A stretch of DNA of 64,000 nucleotides from Phymatolithon calcareum (taxonomy: Eukaryota > Rhodophyta > Florideophyceae > Hapalidiales): NCBI GenBank assembly GCA_977006965.1, contig OZ345382.1, positions 1 to 64,000 on the forward strand, written 5' to 3'. Below, one piece after another: positions 33,626 to 42,918 of the stretch. How positions within the stretch are numbered: the stretch's first letter is position 1; every line of letters begins with the position of its first letter. The notes under the pieces are model-generated. The model was not told the DNA's origin. It ran no database searches and saw only the letters and a list, made by a program, of their open reading frames with translations. A program made the position numbers and the translations under genes.

Positions 33626-35164
33626 ATGAGGCTCCTTTACGTCATGGTACTTACGATTCTTGCCGCCTTCTCTCAAGGCAGCCGCTATCTCACAGGCGAA
33701 ACTGGTCGTCGCACGGGTAGTAACCAGAATAGCCAGACAGCTACAGCAAACGGCGGCATCTTGCTCCAAGATATCTACGCGCTCGAAAAACTTCGACGCT
33801 TCAACCATGAGCGTATTCCGGAGCGCGTTGTTCATGGCCGGGGTGTCGGCGCCCATGGAATCTTCACTTGCACACGCGGAATTAAGGACCTCACTGCTGC
33901 ACACTTTCTGTCCAAGCGCAGCATCAAGACTGAGATCGTAGTCCGCTTCAGTACAGTCACCCATGGCAAGGATTCCCCAGAGACTTTGCGTGATCCGCGA
34001 GGCTTCGCCATCAAATTCAAGACCGCCCGTGATGGAAACTTTGACCTTGTCGGCAACAATCTACCGGTCTTCTTTATCCGAGACCACATCAAGTTCCCGG
34101 ACATGGTGCATTCACTCAAACCGGACCCGGTGACCAACCTGCAGGATCCGAACCGGTTCTTTGACTTCTTCTCCGCCCTAGGGGGCATGGCCACTCACAT
34201 GCTCACCTACGTCTACTCCGACCTTGGCATTCCAAAAGGCTATCGTTTCATGGATGGAAACAGTGTGCATGCGTTCAAGCTCGTCAACGCGGACAAGAAA
34301 GTTACTTATGTCAAGTTTCGCTGGCTCTCGTGTCAAGGTGTGAAGAATATGACCATCAAGGAGGCTGGCAAGATGCAGGGCATGGATATCAGCCATGCCA
34401 CTCGTGACCTGTACGATTCCATCAAACGAAAAGCGTACCCCAGGTGGGACCTCAAGATTCAGATGATGCGTCCTGATCAGCTGAGCAAGCTCGATTTCGA
34501 CCCCCTCGATGCAACCAAGGAGTGGCCGGAGTCGAGATTCCCGTTCCATAAAATTGGCCACTTCGTTCTCGACGGCGTACCAGAGAACTTTCACCAATTT
34601 TCCGAGCAATCTGCGTTCGACCCCGGCAACTTCCTACCAGGTGCCATCGAGCCTTCAGAGGATCGCCTTCTACAAGGACGTCTCTTGTCGTACCATGAGT
34701 CTCAGACCCATCGCCTTGGCTCCAACAATTTCAATCATCTGCCCGTGAATCGTCCCAAGTCGCGTGTGTTCAACTACAATCAGGACGGTACGATGGACTT
34801 CTACCACAACTGGAAAGGTAGTATCAACTACGAGCCGAGTAACGACCCGCTTGCATACAAGGAAGACTTTCGCGCTCTCTATTCACAGAAGTACATATGT
34901 GGTATGACTCAGCAGAGTCCGATCGCAAAGAGTCTTCAGTTCCGCCAGGCTGGTGAGAGATTCTGGCTCTTCGACCGCTACCAGCGCAGGAACTTGGTGA
35001 AAAATATCGCTGCTGACCTTAAGCAGGTGCACAACAAGAAGATTCGAAACACAATGTGCGCTCACTTCTACAAGGCGGCGAAATTGTATGGTGAGATGGT
35101 TTCGCGTGCAGCAAAATGTAACCTCTTCCACGTCAAGCGAATCGCAGCAGCTCTTCAGGAGTAA
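33626..35164 (+). CDS. Catalase (heme), probably secreted or targeted to the secretory pathway
   Basis: A 512-residue clade-type monofunctional catalase, which converts hydrogen peroxide to water and oxygen. ATG 33626 gives MRLLYVMVLTILAAFSQGS, a good signal peptide; the open frame upstream has no ATG. Key residues are present: distal His70 in ERVVHGRGVGAHG, distal Asn144 in DLVGNNLPVFFIRD, and proximal heme Tyr356 in LLQGRLLSY followed by RLGSNNFNHLPVN. Length fits small-subunit catalases. The end (ALQE) shows no SKL-type peroxisomal signal, which agrees with the N-terminal signal. An extracellular or vacuolar role against peroxide stress is inferred. No intron. A LINE lies about 250 bases downstream. 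Confidence 0.93.
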   Translation: MRLLYVMVLTILAAFSQGSRYLTGETGRRTGSNQNSQTATANGGILLQDIYALEKLRRFNHERIPERVVHGRGVGAHGIFTCTRGIKDLTAAHFLSKRSIKTEIVVRFSTVTHGKDSPETLRDPRGFAIKFKTARDGNFDLVGNNLPVFFIRDHIKFPDMVHSLKPDPVTNLQDPNRFFDFFSALGGMATHMLTYVYSDLGIPKGYRFMDGNSVHAFKLVNADKKVTYVKFRWLSCQGVKNMTIKEAGKMQGMDISHATRDLYDSIKRKAYPRWDLKIQMMRPDQLSKLDFDPLDATKEWPESRFPFHKIGHFVLDGVPENFHQFSEQSAFDPGNFLPGAIEPSEDRLLQGRLLSYHESQTHRLGSNNFNHLPVNRPKSRVFNYNQDGTMDFYHNWKGSINYEPSNDPLAYKEDFRALYSQKYICGMTQQSPIAKSLQFRQAGERFWLFDRYQRRNLVKNIAADLKQVHNKKIRNTMCAHFYKAAKLYGEMVSRAAKCNLFHVKRIAAALQE

Positions 35165-35417
35165 ACATCAAGCGCGCATCTCGGCGCTTCGCCTATTCCT
35201 GCATAGCAAACAGAGCCATGCCATTTTGGTCTGCCGCAAACAGTTCTAGAACAAATATAAAGAAATCATCTCGCTTTACGCCGCCTTCAAGTATCAGGCA
35301 CTGTGTAGGACATTGCGATGGATTCGCAATGTGGAACGGTCGTCGATATGGCCCCTGATTTGCATCACGGGGAATAATTTTGCAAACAAATCCATCACCG
35401 AGCAGTCGCAATTACGG

Positions 35418-36238
35418 GGACCATACTTCAGAAACATGCTCGCAAACCCATTCCGAACTTGCAAGATAAGGTTCGACAGGCTGGATTAGTACTGAGGTGA
35501 GGGATCACTCGGGAATCCCCAGTGTCCTTCGTTCCAAGAGCTCCAGTCGACCAGGAACGACATTGCCGCTATGGAAAACAGGGAACCGTTTGTGGAAGCA
35601 ACCAAACACATTCAAGCAAAGCAGACTGCCGAAATGCTTCGCTCAAAATTCCTCACAATGGAAGGAGATCGTCTCGAATTGAAGAGGAAGAGGAGAATAC
35701 CGTTTGACAAAACGAGCGAGCTACCAGCAATCCTCAAACTCCCGAAGGTGAAGCACAGGCAATTAGCGCTTCAATACGTCTGCGGAAGATTTCCGCAGGT
35801 GTCGACAACAAGCATGGTGGAAAAATTTGGAAACCGAGCTCGACAGCATATGGCAACGCTGGAAAACAATCTGTCAGGATACGATTTGAAAGAAGACAAA
35901 AGACCGGATACCGAGAGAGCACTTAACGAGCTTTTGCTATTCAGCAAGACCATCATAGAGTGCATGGAAAATGAAGAAGGACTGCTCTGAAATCAAGATA
36001 CGAGAAGTTAACTAGATGTCCCTTGGGACACAAAGCCAAATAGCGGGAACACCAGCAGCGAACCCACAAGAACACCACATAGTAGGTAGGACGATCCAGG
36101 TTCCAAACTTTCCCCACCGCCTATGGAAGGCGGTAGGTTTCAACGGTCTACACACTGGAAGGTAGCAACTGAGGAAGCCTTGCCCGTATATTCGTAAGAC
36201 TGTGAGGCTTTTAAATAAACTCCAATCAAAAAAAAAAA
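35418..36238 (+). mobile_element. 5'-truncated LINE (family A) with poly(A), 14-bp target duplication
   Basis: Bounded by AGTCGCAATTACGG at 35404-35417 and 36239-36252; the first A of the second copy may belong to the tail. The 3' end reads GAGGCTTTTAAATAAACTCC then a run of 12 A. Only the C-terminal coding part is kept, and a segment at 35465-35525 is shared, reversed, with the copy at 48401-48603. Confidence 0.92.
35571..35990 (+). CDS. LINE family A C-terminal domain
   Basis: A 139-residue frame starting MENREPFVEATKHIQ. It contains KHRQLALQYVCGRFPQVSTT, then VEKFGNRARQHMATLE and a helical end with LLLFSKTIIECMENEEG. It is about 80 percent identical by eye to the - strand frame at 49679-50098, the same region in another family A copy. 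The frame is intact but is only part of the original polyprotein. Function unknown; see the finding on this domain. Confidence 0.75.
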   Translation: MENREPFVEATKHIQAKQTAEMLRSKFLTMEGDRLELKRKRRIPFDKTSELPAILKLPKVKHRQLALQYVCGRFPQVSTTSMVEKFGNRARQHMATLENNLSGYDLKEDKRPDTERALNELLLFSKTIIECMENEEGLL

Positions 36239-36641
36239 AGTCGCAATTACGGCGTAGCGCTGGAGAATGTATGATGCTCTAATGGCTAAGTTTGCCCAGA
36301 CGAAGTAAGACGTCTTGCGACTGTACCGCTCCAACTCTTCAGGTGCATCAAATCAGAACCGAGCTATGAAGCAATGATTCAAGATCAAGGCAAGCGATAT
36401 GCGTGGTCATCAATTATGCACTACATTGCGAGCACCGTTAAATCTTCTATCCACTGCAACCCATTCAATGCTAAGAGTACGAAATCTAGCCCAATTATTT
36501 TCAGTTCATCACATTGATTTCATTTCATGAGTTCGTGTCATCGCATGAATTCTGGTATGCTCGTATGCTCCTCACGCGGGACCTTTTGGGGGGTTTTAGT
36601 GTTAATGTGCGTTTTGACAAAAGTCCGTCAGCCCAGAGCTC

Positions 36642-38024
36642 CACCCGGGATGCCGCTAAACTCGCCCAAGGCGCTCCGGCGCCAACAAGATTGGGGACAT
36701 CGGTAATCCTCCCTTCCGCGTGTATCGCCAGGCGCCACACAATGCCAGGAAAGAGCGAAGTGCTTAAGTACAAGGGTTACCTAACCAAAAGTTCATGCTT
36801 GCCAGAAAAGAGCTACACCAAGTGTGGAGACTTTCCTACCTGGGCATTAGTATGAACAACACTGGAGTTACAGACGATACAGCAATGTCGAGAATGCGGA
36901 ATGCGGTTGGGCGCATCCACAAACTTAGGCAGAGTGGCGTTAATGTCAGTGGATTCCGCCCTGAAATATGTATCAGGATTTTCAAGTCGTTGATTCTCCC
37001 CAAGTGGGAGTATGCAAGCCATCTGACTCCGGCAGAAGATCTTTATTACAAGTATGTCTTCGGGAAATATGCGGAGCATCGAAAAAATCGAATGAGAGTG
37101 CTCTGTCGGCTAGATAGTCCGGAGGTGAGGAGGACGGAAAGGTTTGATTTAAGCCTGTTAAAACGGAAAATGTACCTGGAGCAGGCAGAAGAATACCGAG
37201 GAAGACAGGAGGATATGGCAGCAGTATAGAAGGACATTATCTAACTTAGAAACGAGGAGCACCTCAGCAAAGCATTGAAACAAGCAGAAGAAGGTAAAGT
37301 GTCAAAGAAACGGCGATTAGAAGATGCAATCCAAGCGCAGCAAAAATGCGAAGAGGATCGTTCAGTGAAAATCCCGATAAACAAGCATAAGAAGTTTCCA
37401 GGAGTGTTACAAATAAGGGACAGGACGACAAGGCTAAAATGCCTAAGACTGATTTTTAACAGAGCTCCGTTGTGGAGGAAATCAGTCCTCGGTGACTATT
37501 TCGGACCCGGTGCTGAAATTGAGCTTATTGTACTCCAACGCATTCTCGGATCTAAGATGATGGACAAAGAGACTGAATATGAATGCAAAAGACTAACTCG
37601 AATCAAGGAAATGTTAGGAAAATAGAATGCGGTAAGTTAGAAGTAATTGAGAAGCTGCCCCGTTACTCACAGTGAGGTCTTGGGTGCTTTTAAAAATAAA
37701 TCAACATATATCCAAGGCGCCACGTCAGACTCGGAAGGTCGCTAAACTCGCTCATGGCGTTTCGGCGCATACACGACAAGGGACTTCGAAAGCTCCCCCG
37801 CGCGCGCTGCCGTGCAAGAAAAGCGAGAAGATTCGGTGCGGCACGGAAAGCGAAATGATTTTCCTCCTCGCGATCCCTTGTTTGAGATCAGGGGGAGGTT
37901 TTAGACTTCGCTACTTTTGTTGAAATGGAGCCTTTGGGACCCGATTGAGTCCGTGTGGCTCGTCAGAAGTGTTGCCCCAAGCGTCTGCAGATGCGTTGGT
38001 AACACTATAATAATAATATCATCT
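36642..38024 (+). mobile_element. SINE-like element (about 400 bp without its LINE insert)
   Basis: Inserted into the solo LTR, with an imperfect duplication of CCGCCYAGAG at about 36632-36641 and 38028-38037. It starts with two tandem units of about 90-100 bp (first GCCGCTAAACTCGCCCAAGG at about 36652, second GTCGCTAAACTCGCTCATGG at about 37739). A unique part follows, with GAAATGATTTTCCTCCTCG, and it ends TGCGTTGGTAACACTATAATAATAAT. The same layout occurs at 53060-53450. It is non-coding, with short AT-rich 3' repeats like a retroposed SINE. Polymerase III boxes were not clear. Confidence 0.6.
36739..37714 (+). mobile_element. 5'-truncated LINE (family B), 9-bp target duplication
   Basis: Lies inside the first repeat unit of the SINE-like element, flanked by AGGCGCCAC at 36730-36738 and 37715-37723. 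Reading frames cover RT remnants (GKSEVLKYKGYLTK, then SYLGISMNNTGVTDD, then LPKWEYASHLTP) with frame breaks. The C-terminal domain at 37275-37625 follows (RTTRLKCLRLIFNRAPLWRK and RLTRIKEMLGK). The 3' end is GCTTTTAAAAATAAATCA. Confidence 0.88.
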
Positions 38025-38302
38025 TTCTTTCCGCCTAGAGAGAGAGAAGGGCAAGTGAGAATCAAGGAGTAAATTGATTCTTTCACCGCAAAGATTGTGC
38101 GCCGACGGGGCTACACACGGCAATGCGCTGAAGACCCTGAACAACGCTAAACCGGGCATCGACATGGCATCGGCACTACCATCGCCGGACTCTCTAAGCG
38201 CAGTGCCGCCACGAGGCAAGGTTGAACTAAAAATTCTTTTCAAAAGCTTAAGAGACGAGTGCCCGAATATAGCAATAAGCTACGTTGAATTTGCTTCAAT
38301 AC

Positions 38303-38332
38303 AATCGGATATCTCAACGGGGATATCCGATT
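38303..38332. repeat. Perfect hairpin, 11-bp arms
   Basis: AATCGGATATC and GATATCCGATT are separated by 8 bases and followed by eight A. No gene ends nearby, so I do not call it a terminator. Confidence 0.7.
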
Positions 38333-38377
38333 AAAAAAAACTTCCCAAATCTCAATGAGTAACAGCGCCGCTTCTTA

Positions 38378-38593
38378 GGGCCGATGAACGAATAGTTCCC
38401 ACCGGGAAAATGGGAAAATGAGAAATTGGGACCGCGAGTACGTCCAATAGAATGCCTGCATTTGTGAAATTTTGCTTCTTCTGCTTCTTTCAGGTTCAAA
38501 TTCCACAAGTGCACGTATTCTATTGGACATATTGGCGTTCCCATTTTCTCAATTTCCCATTTTCCCAGTTGGGAACTATTCGTTCATCGGCCC
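38378..38593. mobile_element. MITE, PIF/Harbinger type, 216 bp
   Basis: Terminal inverted repeats of about 77 bp with few mismatches start GGGCCGATGAACGAATAG on both ends. The 3-bp duplication TTA lies at 38375-38377 and 38594-38596. TTA duplication with GGGCC termini is typical of Tourist/Harbinger MITEs. No coding capacity. Confidence 0.85.
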
Positions 38594-38818
38594 TTACGCT
38601 TCCACACTAGGAATGAGCATCAACCTAATTTTCAAAGTTGATATCACTTTTGATATTGCCCCGGAAAGCCTGATACTATATCAAGGGTATGATATAATAT
38701 CAGTGCGAAATGAAAAAGTATTGATATTGCAATTTTCGTTGATATATCAACTGAAAATCAACTATTTAGGATGCAGGAAACTGCGAATTTGTGGCGTTTT
38801 GACTGATATTTAAATAGC

Positions 38819-39324
38819 AAAAGCTTCCAACAAAGTTGCGAGTGCAATTGCACTCGCAACTAGGGGTCGGACCGGACAGTTTAACATCCACTCCGTTTCG
38901 AAAATATTGAAAAATTTTCAATCCGCTTCCGCGTTTACTGGCTAGTTTCTCAAAATCAATCCGATCCGCATCCGTGAATGGGTGGATGAAGCCCGACCCT
39001 TCCTGTACTATGCCACGTATTTGGTGATTTTTTCGGATCAGCCTCCGCTTCCAAAAATTCAAATCTTAAAAATTAGTTTTTTTTCGTATTCTCAATCGGA
39101 TTCGGCATTCCGATTCTAAAAAATCCGTTCCCCGCACGATTAATTTAACTATTTAGTGGTTCCATTTCGCTCCATTGAGTTACAAAAAGAAAAAAATGAA
39201 TCCAATCCGAATCCGTTTTCCACAATGTCGTGAGTAATCCGTCCTGATTTCCAAAATTTCTTAGTAAAACTACGGATTATGCGGTCCGGTCCGACCCCTA
39301 CTCGCAACATTGTTAGAAGCTTTT
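38819..39324. repeat. Palindrome interrupted by a hAT-type MITE
   Basis: 38835-38860 is a perfect 26-bp palindrome (GTTGCGAGTGCAA and its reverse). Removing the MITE and one copy of its duplication extends it: AAAAGCTTCCAACAAAG on the left faces ATTGTTAGAAGCTTTT on the right with three mismatches. The parent was probably an older TIR element. Confidence 0.65.
38861..39300. mobile_element. MITE, hAT type, 440 bp
   Basis: Ends are TAGGGGTCGGACCGGAC and its exact reverse complement, and the 8-bp duplication CTCGCAAC is at 38853-38860 and 39301-39308. An 8-bp duplication with TAGGG ends fits the hAT superfamily. The interior is AT-rich with repeated TCCGATCCGCATCCG-like motifs and no transposase. 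Confidence 0.88.
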
Positions 39325-40452
39325 CTGCGTTCATATTTGAAAATATATTTTATGTTTCACATGGTTCAGTATGTTTTCTTGCAGGCATGTGGTTGATTAT
39401 GGGACATTGCATTGAGCCTGCCCTAGTGCATTATTGGCCCTACATAGAAATGCACAAGTATGGACAACATCGAGAGCACGTGACCATAGAGCACGACATG
39501 TATCATATTGATACAACTACAGTATTTCTGTAGAACCGGATGTGCACAGTGCACGATTTTACCAATTGTCTCGCACGCAAGCACGATGTCACTGTCGGGC
39601 GGGGAAAACAAGTTTTCATCTTAGCAAGCAGGGTCGGCACCTGTCATGAATCGGTCGAAGCGGCTCGCAGGACGAACTGAATTGCGAAGTCCAGCTTAAA
39701 TGCAGTTTCGGCTTCTGGGTCATCTAACGCATCGCCCGTAGCAACCTGCCGAACTAGACAGGCGGAATGAGGTGGCCGCAAAAGTGGGAAACCAAGCAGA
39801 AAGTCCATGAAGGTGTCGCCTGTTGAAGAGTTGCAGTATCTGTGTATGTCTCATGCGGCCAAGAAGGAACGTAAGACCGCCATTTCGAGTCCGCGGCAAC
39901 CGTGACTCAAGCTCTGTACCTGTGTCGATGGTATGAAGCACGACCGGAAGAAGAGACGAATGTTGCTATGCTCTCTCGCTACTGTGAAGACAAAGTATGG
40001 CCAGTGTGAATAGAAAGATGGAAGGTCTTCTGACACACGTGTGTTGCACCAACTTCAGCCCCGGCTTGATATATTACAAGCAGTCCGTGTGAAGTTCGAG
40101 CAGAAACTAGTGTAAGGTTGTGCGCATGCCGGGCATTGGGTTTAACGTGGGAAGGACATACGGTTCTTCCAAGACGCTTTCTTGGTGCCCAAAACCATGT
40201 CAAGCTACTCGGGAGATATTGTTTGATGCTCCCCTCCAGACATGTCTTACGGACCAGCAGAGTACGCTCATTGAGGCTAAACTTCGATGCAAAACCGGGC
40301 CGAGACTGAACACATGTGCTCTGTAACACCGCGGGCGTCCTGCGCAACTGCCAGGGATGCAGCAGTGGAACAGGCGTTGTCGAAAATGTGAAATGGGAAG
40401 TACGGCGTGCTCACACGTATAAATTATTTTCCCCACGGGTGCATTAAACTCC
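39325..40452. other. Gene-poor stretch, nothing recognised
   Basis: Short frames only, on both strands, no motif and no repeat noted. Confidence 0.45.
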
Positions 40453-41453
40453 GAGGAAATTCGCTAAATGCCCACCAAAACTGGTGAAAGTACGCTAAAC
40501 ATCCAACCAAGCCAAAACTGCTACTCATCCGTTACGTGGAGCGCTGACAGTTGCGTTTTTTGGAGGGAAAAAAGGGAAGTGACTGCTACTTCCCCTTGAT
40601 CCAACTTTTAGGAACATCCTCGAATTCATCTGACAAGCTCAACGCACAACGCTCCCGCACTGCTCACTCTGAAACCATGAACATGAAGGTGGGCGACTTC
40701 TTTGGATCATGCTTCGGCGATGTTCTTAACGTCGTGATCTCCCACAACGCGTCAATCGGGAAGGCACACCTCGTGGAGAGGCGCGACAAGCAGCGTCTGA
40801 CACTCATCTGTAGCCAGCGCACAGCTTGCACCTTCCGCGTGAACGTCAGCGCGCTGCGGAGCGTCGGGGATGTCAGGATCACCAAGTCAATCGGACGCAG
40901 CTGTGTTGGAGGCCCCTCAAGGGAGCGCCAGTTCATGACTGAGCTACTTGGGCCAAGCAATACAAGGGCAGCATCACGCGTGTTGCAGTTACTGGTGACG
41001 AGCTAGTACAGGAAGATTTGGTGCCATTTGAACTTGTCGCTAAGCCGGCCCGTAAGCGCAAGAAGCCTTACGTGCCGTCCGAAATGAGGGCCTGTCACTG
41101 CTCCTCGTGTGGACACACCGGTCACTTCTCACAGACATGTGATAGGCCCAACATACACAACCTTGTCGAGGCGAAGCGAAAGCACATCGATAAAGCGGCT
41201 CCATGATCATCGACTTCACCGCCTTCGATGACGGAGATGCTATCAATAGTTGCGACGAAGAGCTCAACCAGAGAGAGTAGCGTACGCAATAAATTTCACT
41301 GTCGCATAGAGTGCTCTGAGAAATGGATGAGTATTAGGTTCGGCTGGGGTGAGTATGATAGTATATTTTGCTAAGAGTGAGTAGTAGCTTTGGCTAGGGG
41401 TGGATATTTAGCGTACTTTTATCACTTTTGGTGGGCATTTAGCGAATTTCCTC
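40453..41453. mobile_element. Mutator-like element (MULE), internally deleted, 1.0 kb
   Basis: Inverted ends of about 75 bp start GAGGAAATTCGCTAAATGCC on the left and match the right end reversed, with a few mismatches (shared AAGTACGCTAAA). The flanks ATTAAACTCC and ATTGAACTTCC look like a decayed 9-11 bp duplication. The interior codes for the two ends of a MULE transposase without its catalytic middle. Confidence 0.82.
40677..41206 (+). pseudogene. MULE transposase ends fused: N-terminal domain and zinc knuckle
   Basis: From ATG 40677, MNMKVGDFFGSCFGDV leads to RLTLICSQRTACTFRVNVSA, resembling the MuDR-type N-terminal Cys-containing DNA-binding domain. That frame stops at 41006. In another frame from about 40950, GSITRVAVTGDELVQEDL leads to KPARKRKKPYVPSEMRACH and a CCHC knuckle CSSCGHTGHFSQTC. 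The DDE region of about 300 residues is absent, so the deletion joined the ends. It cannot transpose alone. A retained DNA-binding product is conceivable but unproven. Confidence 0.7.
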
Positions 41454-41532
41454 ATTGAACTTCCATTTGCCGCGACAACTGTAGGGCATCCCAACAATAA
41501 CTGGATAATTAGTTAACTGATAGGTGACCACG

Positions 41533-41570
41533 CTGATAAGCCTGACGTCCGACCGACGTCCGACCGACAC
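41533..41570. repeat. Short tandem GACGTCCGACC repeat
   Basis: Two to three copies of GACGTCCGACC lie 130 bases before the RING gene start. A role is unknown. Confidence 0.6.
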
Positions 41571-41693
41571 GAGTAGAGCACTGCACCTGCAGGACAATCT
41601 AGTACCCCCGGCGAGGGGGAACAAATGCGCACCGTTTTGACAGGCTGCTAACGCGCGCTCCGTTCCTCGCAAGTGGCGAGCGTCTTCATTGTG

Positions 41694-42347
41694 ATGATGC
41701 ACACATGCTTCTCCCGAACTCTATTCCTTATCCTCCTCACCATCTCTTTTGCATCGACAGTCACAGCGCTCCCGCTGCCGAGTCGCAGCGCGCCGCTGTG
41801 CGCAAACCGAAAGGTACTGAACTACGTATGGCGCATCCTCTCCGGGCTGATGACGGCACAAGGACTTCTCGTCGCGTGCCTGGCCGCGATGCCACCGTCG
41901 CCGCGTGAAGAATTGGTGCGCCTATTTTCGCGGTCCGTGCTGCTGATGGCGACTGTGATCGGCGTCGCGGCCCCGTCGACGCCGGTGGACTGCGGACCCG
42001 ATATGATGCTTGCGGTTGCGACCTGCATGTCCACGTTGATCGCTCTGGCCGCACTGGCAGTTCTTTCTGGTTGGTCTGCGCCGCAACCCATGCCTTTGAA
42101 TAACGTGTTCGAATTCGCCGCGTGGCGCAGGCAGCTTGGGGCTAGAGCATCAAGGATCATGCCCGAAAGCATGACTGGAGAATATCGCAGCGAACAGTGC
42201 ATGGTGTGCTTGGAGAAGATGCGCGTTGGGCCTCTTTCTCTACAGAGATGCGACCATGTGTTCCATTCTGCATGTATCCGGCGCTGGGTTGCGACGACTG
42301 AGGCGGCAAGTCCGGCGTGTCCGACGTGCCGGACGACGGTGGAGTAA
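41694..42347 (+). CDS. RING-H2 membrane protein, likely E3 ubiquitin ligase
   Basis: 217 residues from the first in-frame ATG (41694; the open frame upstream has none). Residues about 7-26 are a signal or TM segment, and two or three more hydrophobic segments lie near 51-66, 82-95 and 104-124. The C-terminus has a complete C3H2C3 RING: C169, C172, C186, H188, H191, C194, C209, C212, with MVCLEKM and PACPTCRTT at its edges. Members of this class put ubiquitin on partners at ER or endomembranes, with the RING facing the cytosol. The substrate is unknown. Single exon, GC-rich, unlike the adjoining MULE. Confidence 0.85.
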   Translation: MMHTCFSRTLFLILLTISFASTVTALPLPSRSAPLCANRKVLNYVWRILSGLMTAQGLLVACLAAMPPSPREELVRLFSRSVLLMATVIGVAAPSTPVDCGPDMMLAVATCMSTLIALAALAVLSGWSAPQPMPLNNVFEFAAWRRQLGARASRIMPESMTGEYRSEQCMVCLEKMRVGPLSLQRCDHVFHSACIRRWVATTEAASPACPTCRTTVE

Positions 42348-42909
42348 TGCTCAATTGACATTCCAGGTCTTACGTAGGATTTGCATCATGCTTGAGAGGA
42401 AGGAGAGGAGGTGAAGGTTGCAATGGAGAGTAAATCTATAAGGCATTGTTCCGCGTAGGAGTGATATGGACCGTTAGTGCTCGACTCCTCACCTCAAAAT
42501 ATTTTTTACTCATGTTTTCTAGCCTTATATCCTCTCTAGTAAGTTGAATTAAACCAAAGGTCGACATTCACAGGGCGCAGGGGCAGATGAGGACGTGGAC
42601 ATCATCGGATGACGAATGTGATTGGCCACGTGGACCCTCCATGCTGGCGCCAAAATTTGTGTAAGTGCACCACTCAAGCTGTAACCACTGTTTACCACCA
42701 ACCAAGAGACATGAGGTGGAAGGCAGATCAGAGACTGAAGTGAGAGTTTTTGCAAACTACCAATAATATTGCGCCACACACTTGATAGAAATGCACAGCA
42801 TTTGGATTTCCGCCAATGAATTGGCTAATAATGGCGTCATTAATTGCCCATTGATGCCTGAAGTTGCGCGCTGTGAAAAAAGAAAGGCCTCCCATGGGAC
42901 ACAGCGACT
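42348..42909. other. Intergenic stretch, nothing recognised
   Basis: Contains the presumed 3' UTR of the RING gene. No frame with motifs. Confidence 0.45.
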
Positions 42910-42918
42910 GCGATAAAA

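Larger units (their letters stand above)
36261..38196 (+). mobile_element. Solo Copia LTR split by nested insertions
   Basis: 36261-36641 and 38025-38196 together match the LTR of the Copia element at 20382-25983, here on the + strand: start TGGAGAATG, end GACTCTCTA. The 5-bp target duplication AGCGC lies at 36256-36260 and 38197-38201, so this is a solo LTR left by recombination, not an element fragment. It still has the ATG GCA TCG reading frame start. Divergence from the young LTRs is much higher, so it is old. Confidence 0.85.

Noticed and set aside
33368-33964. A 198-codon frame opposite the catalase start
   Set aside because: It overlaps the catalase coding region antisense and has no motif; it follows from catalase codon bias.
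38303-38340. Hairpin plus A-run as a transcription terminator
   Set aside because: This is a eukaryotic genome, no gene ends there, and the run is A and not T on the strand read.
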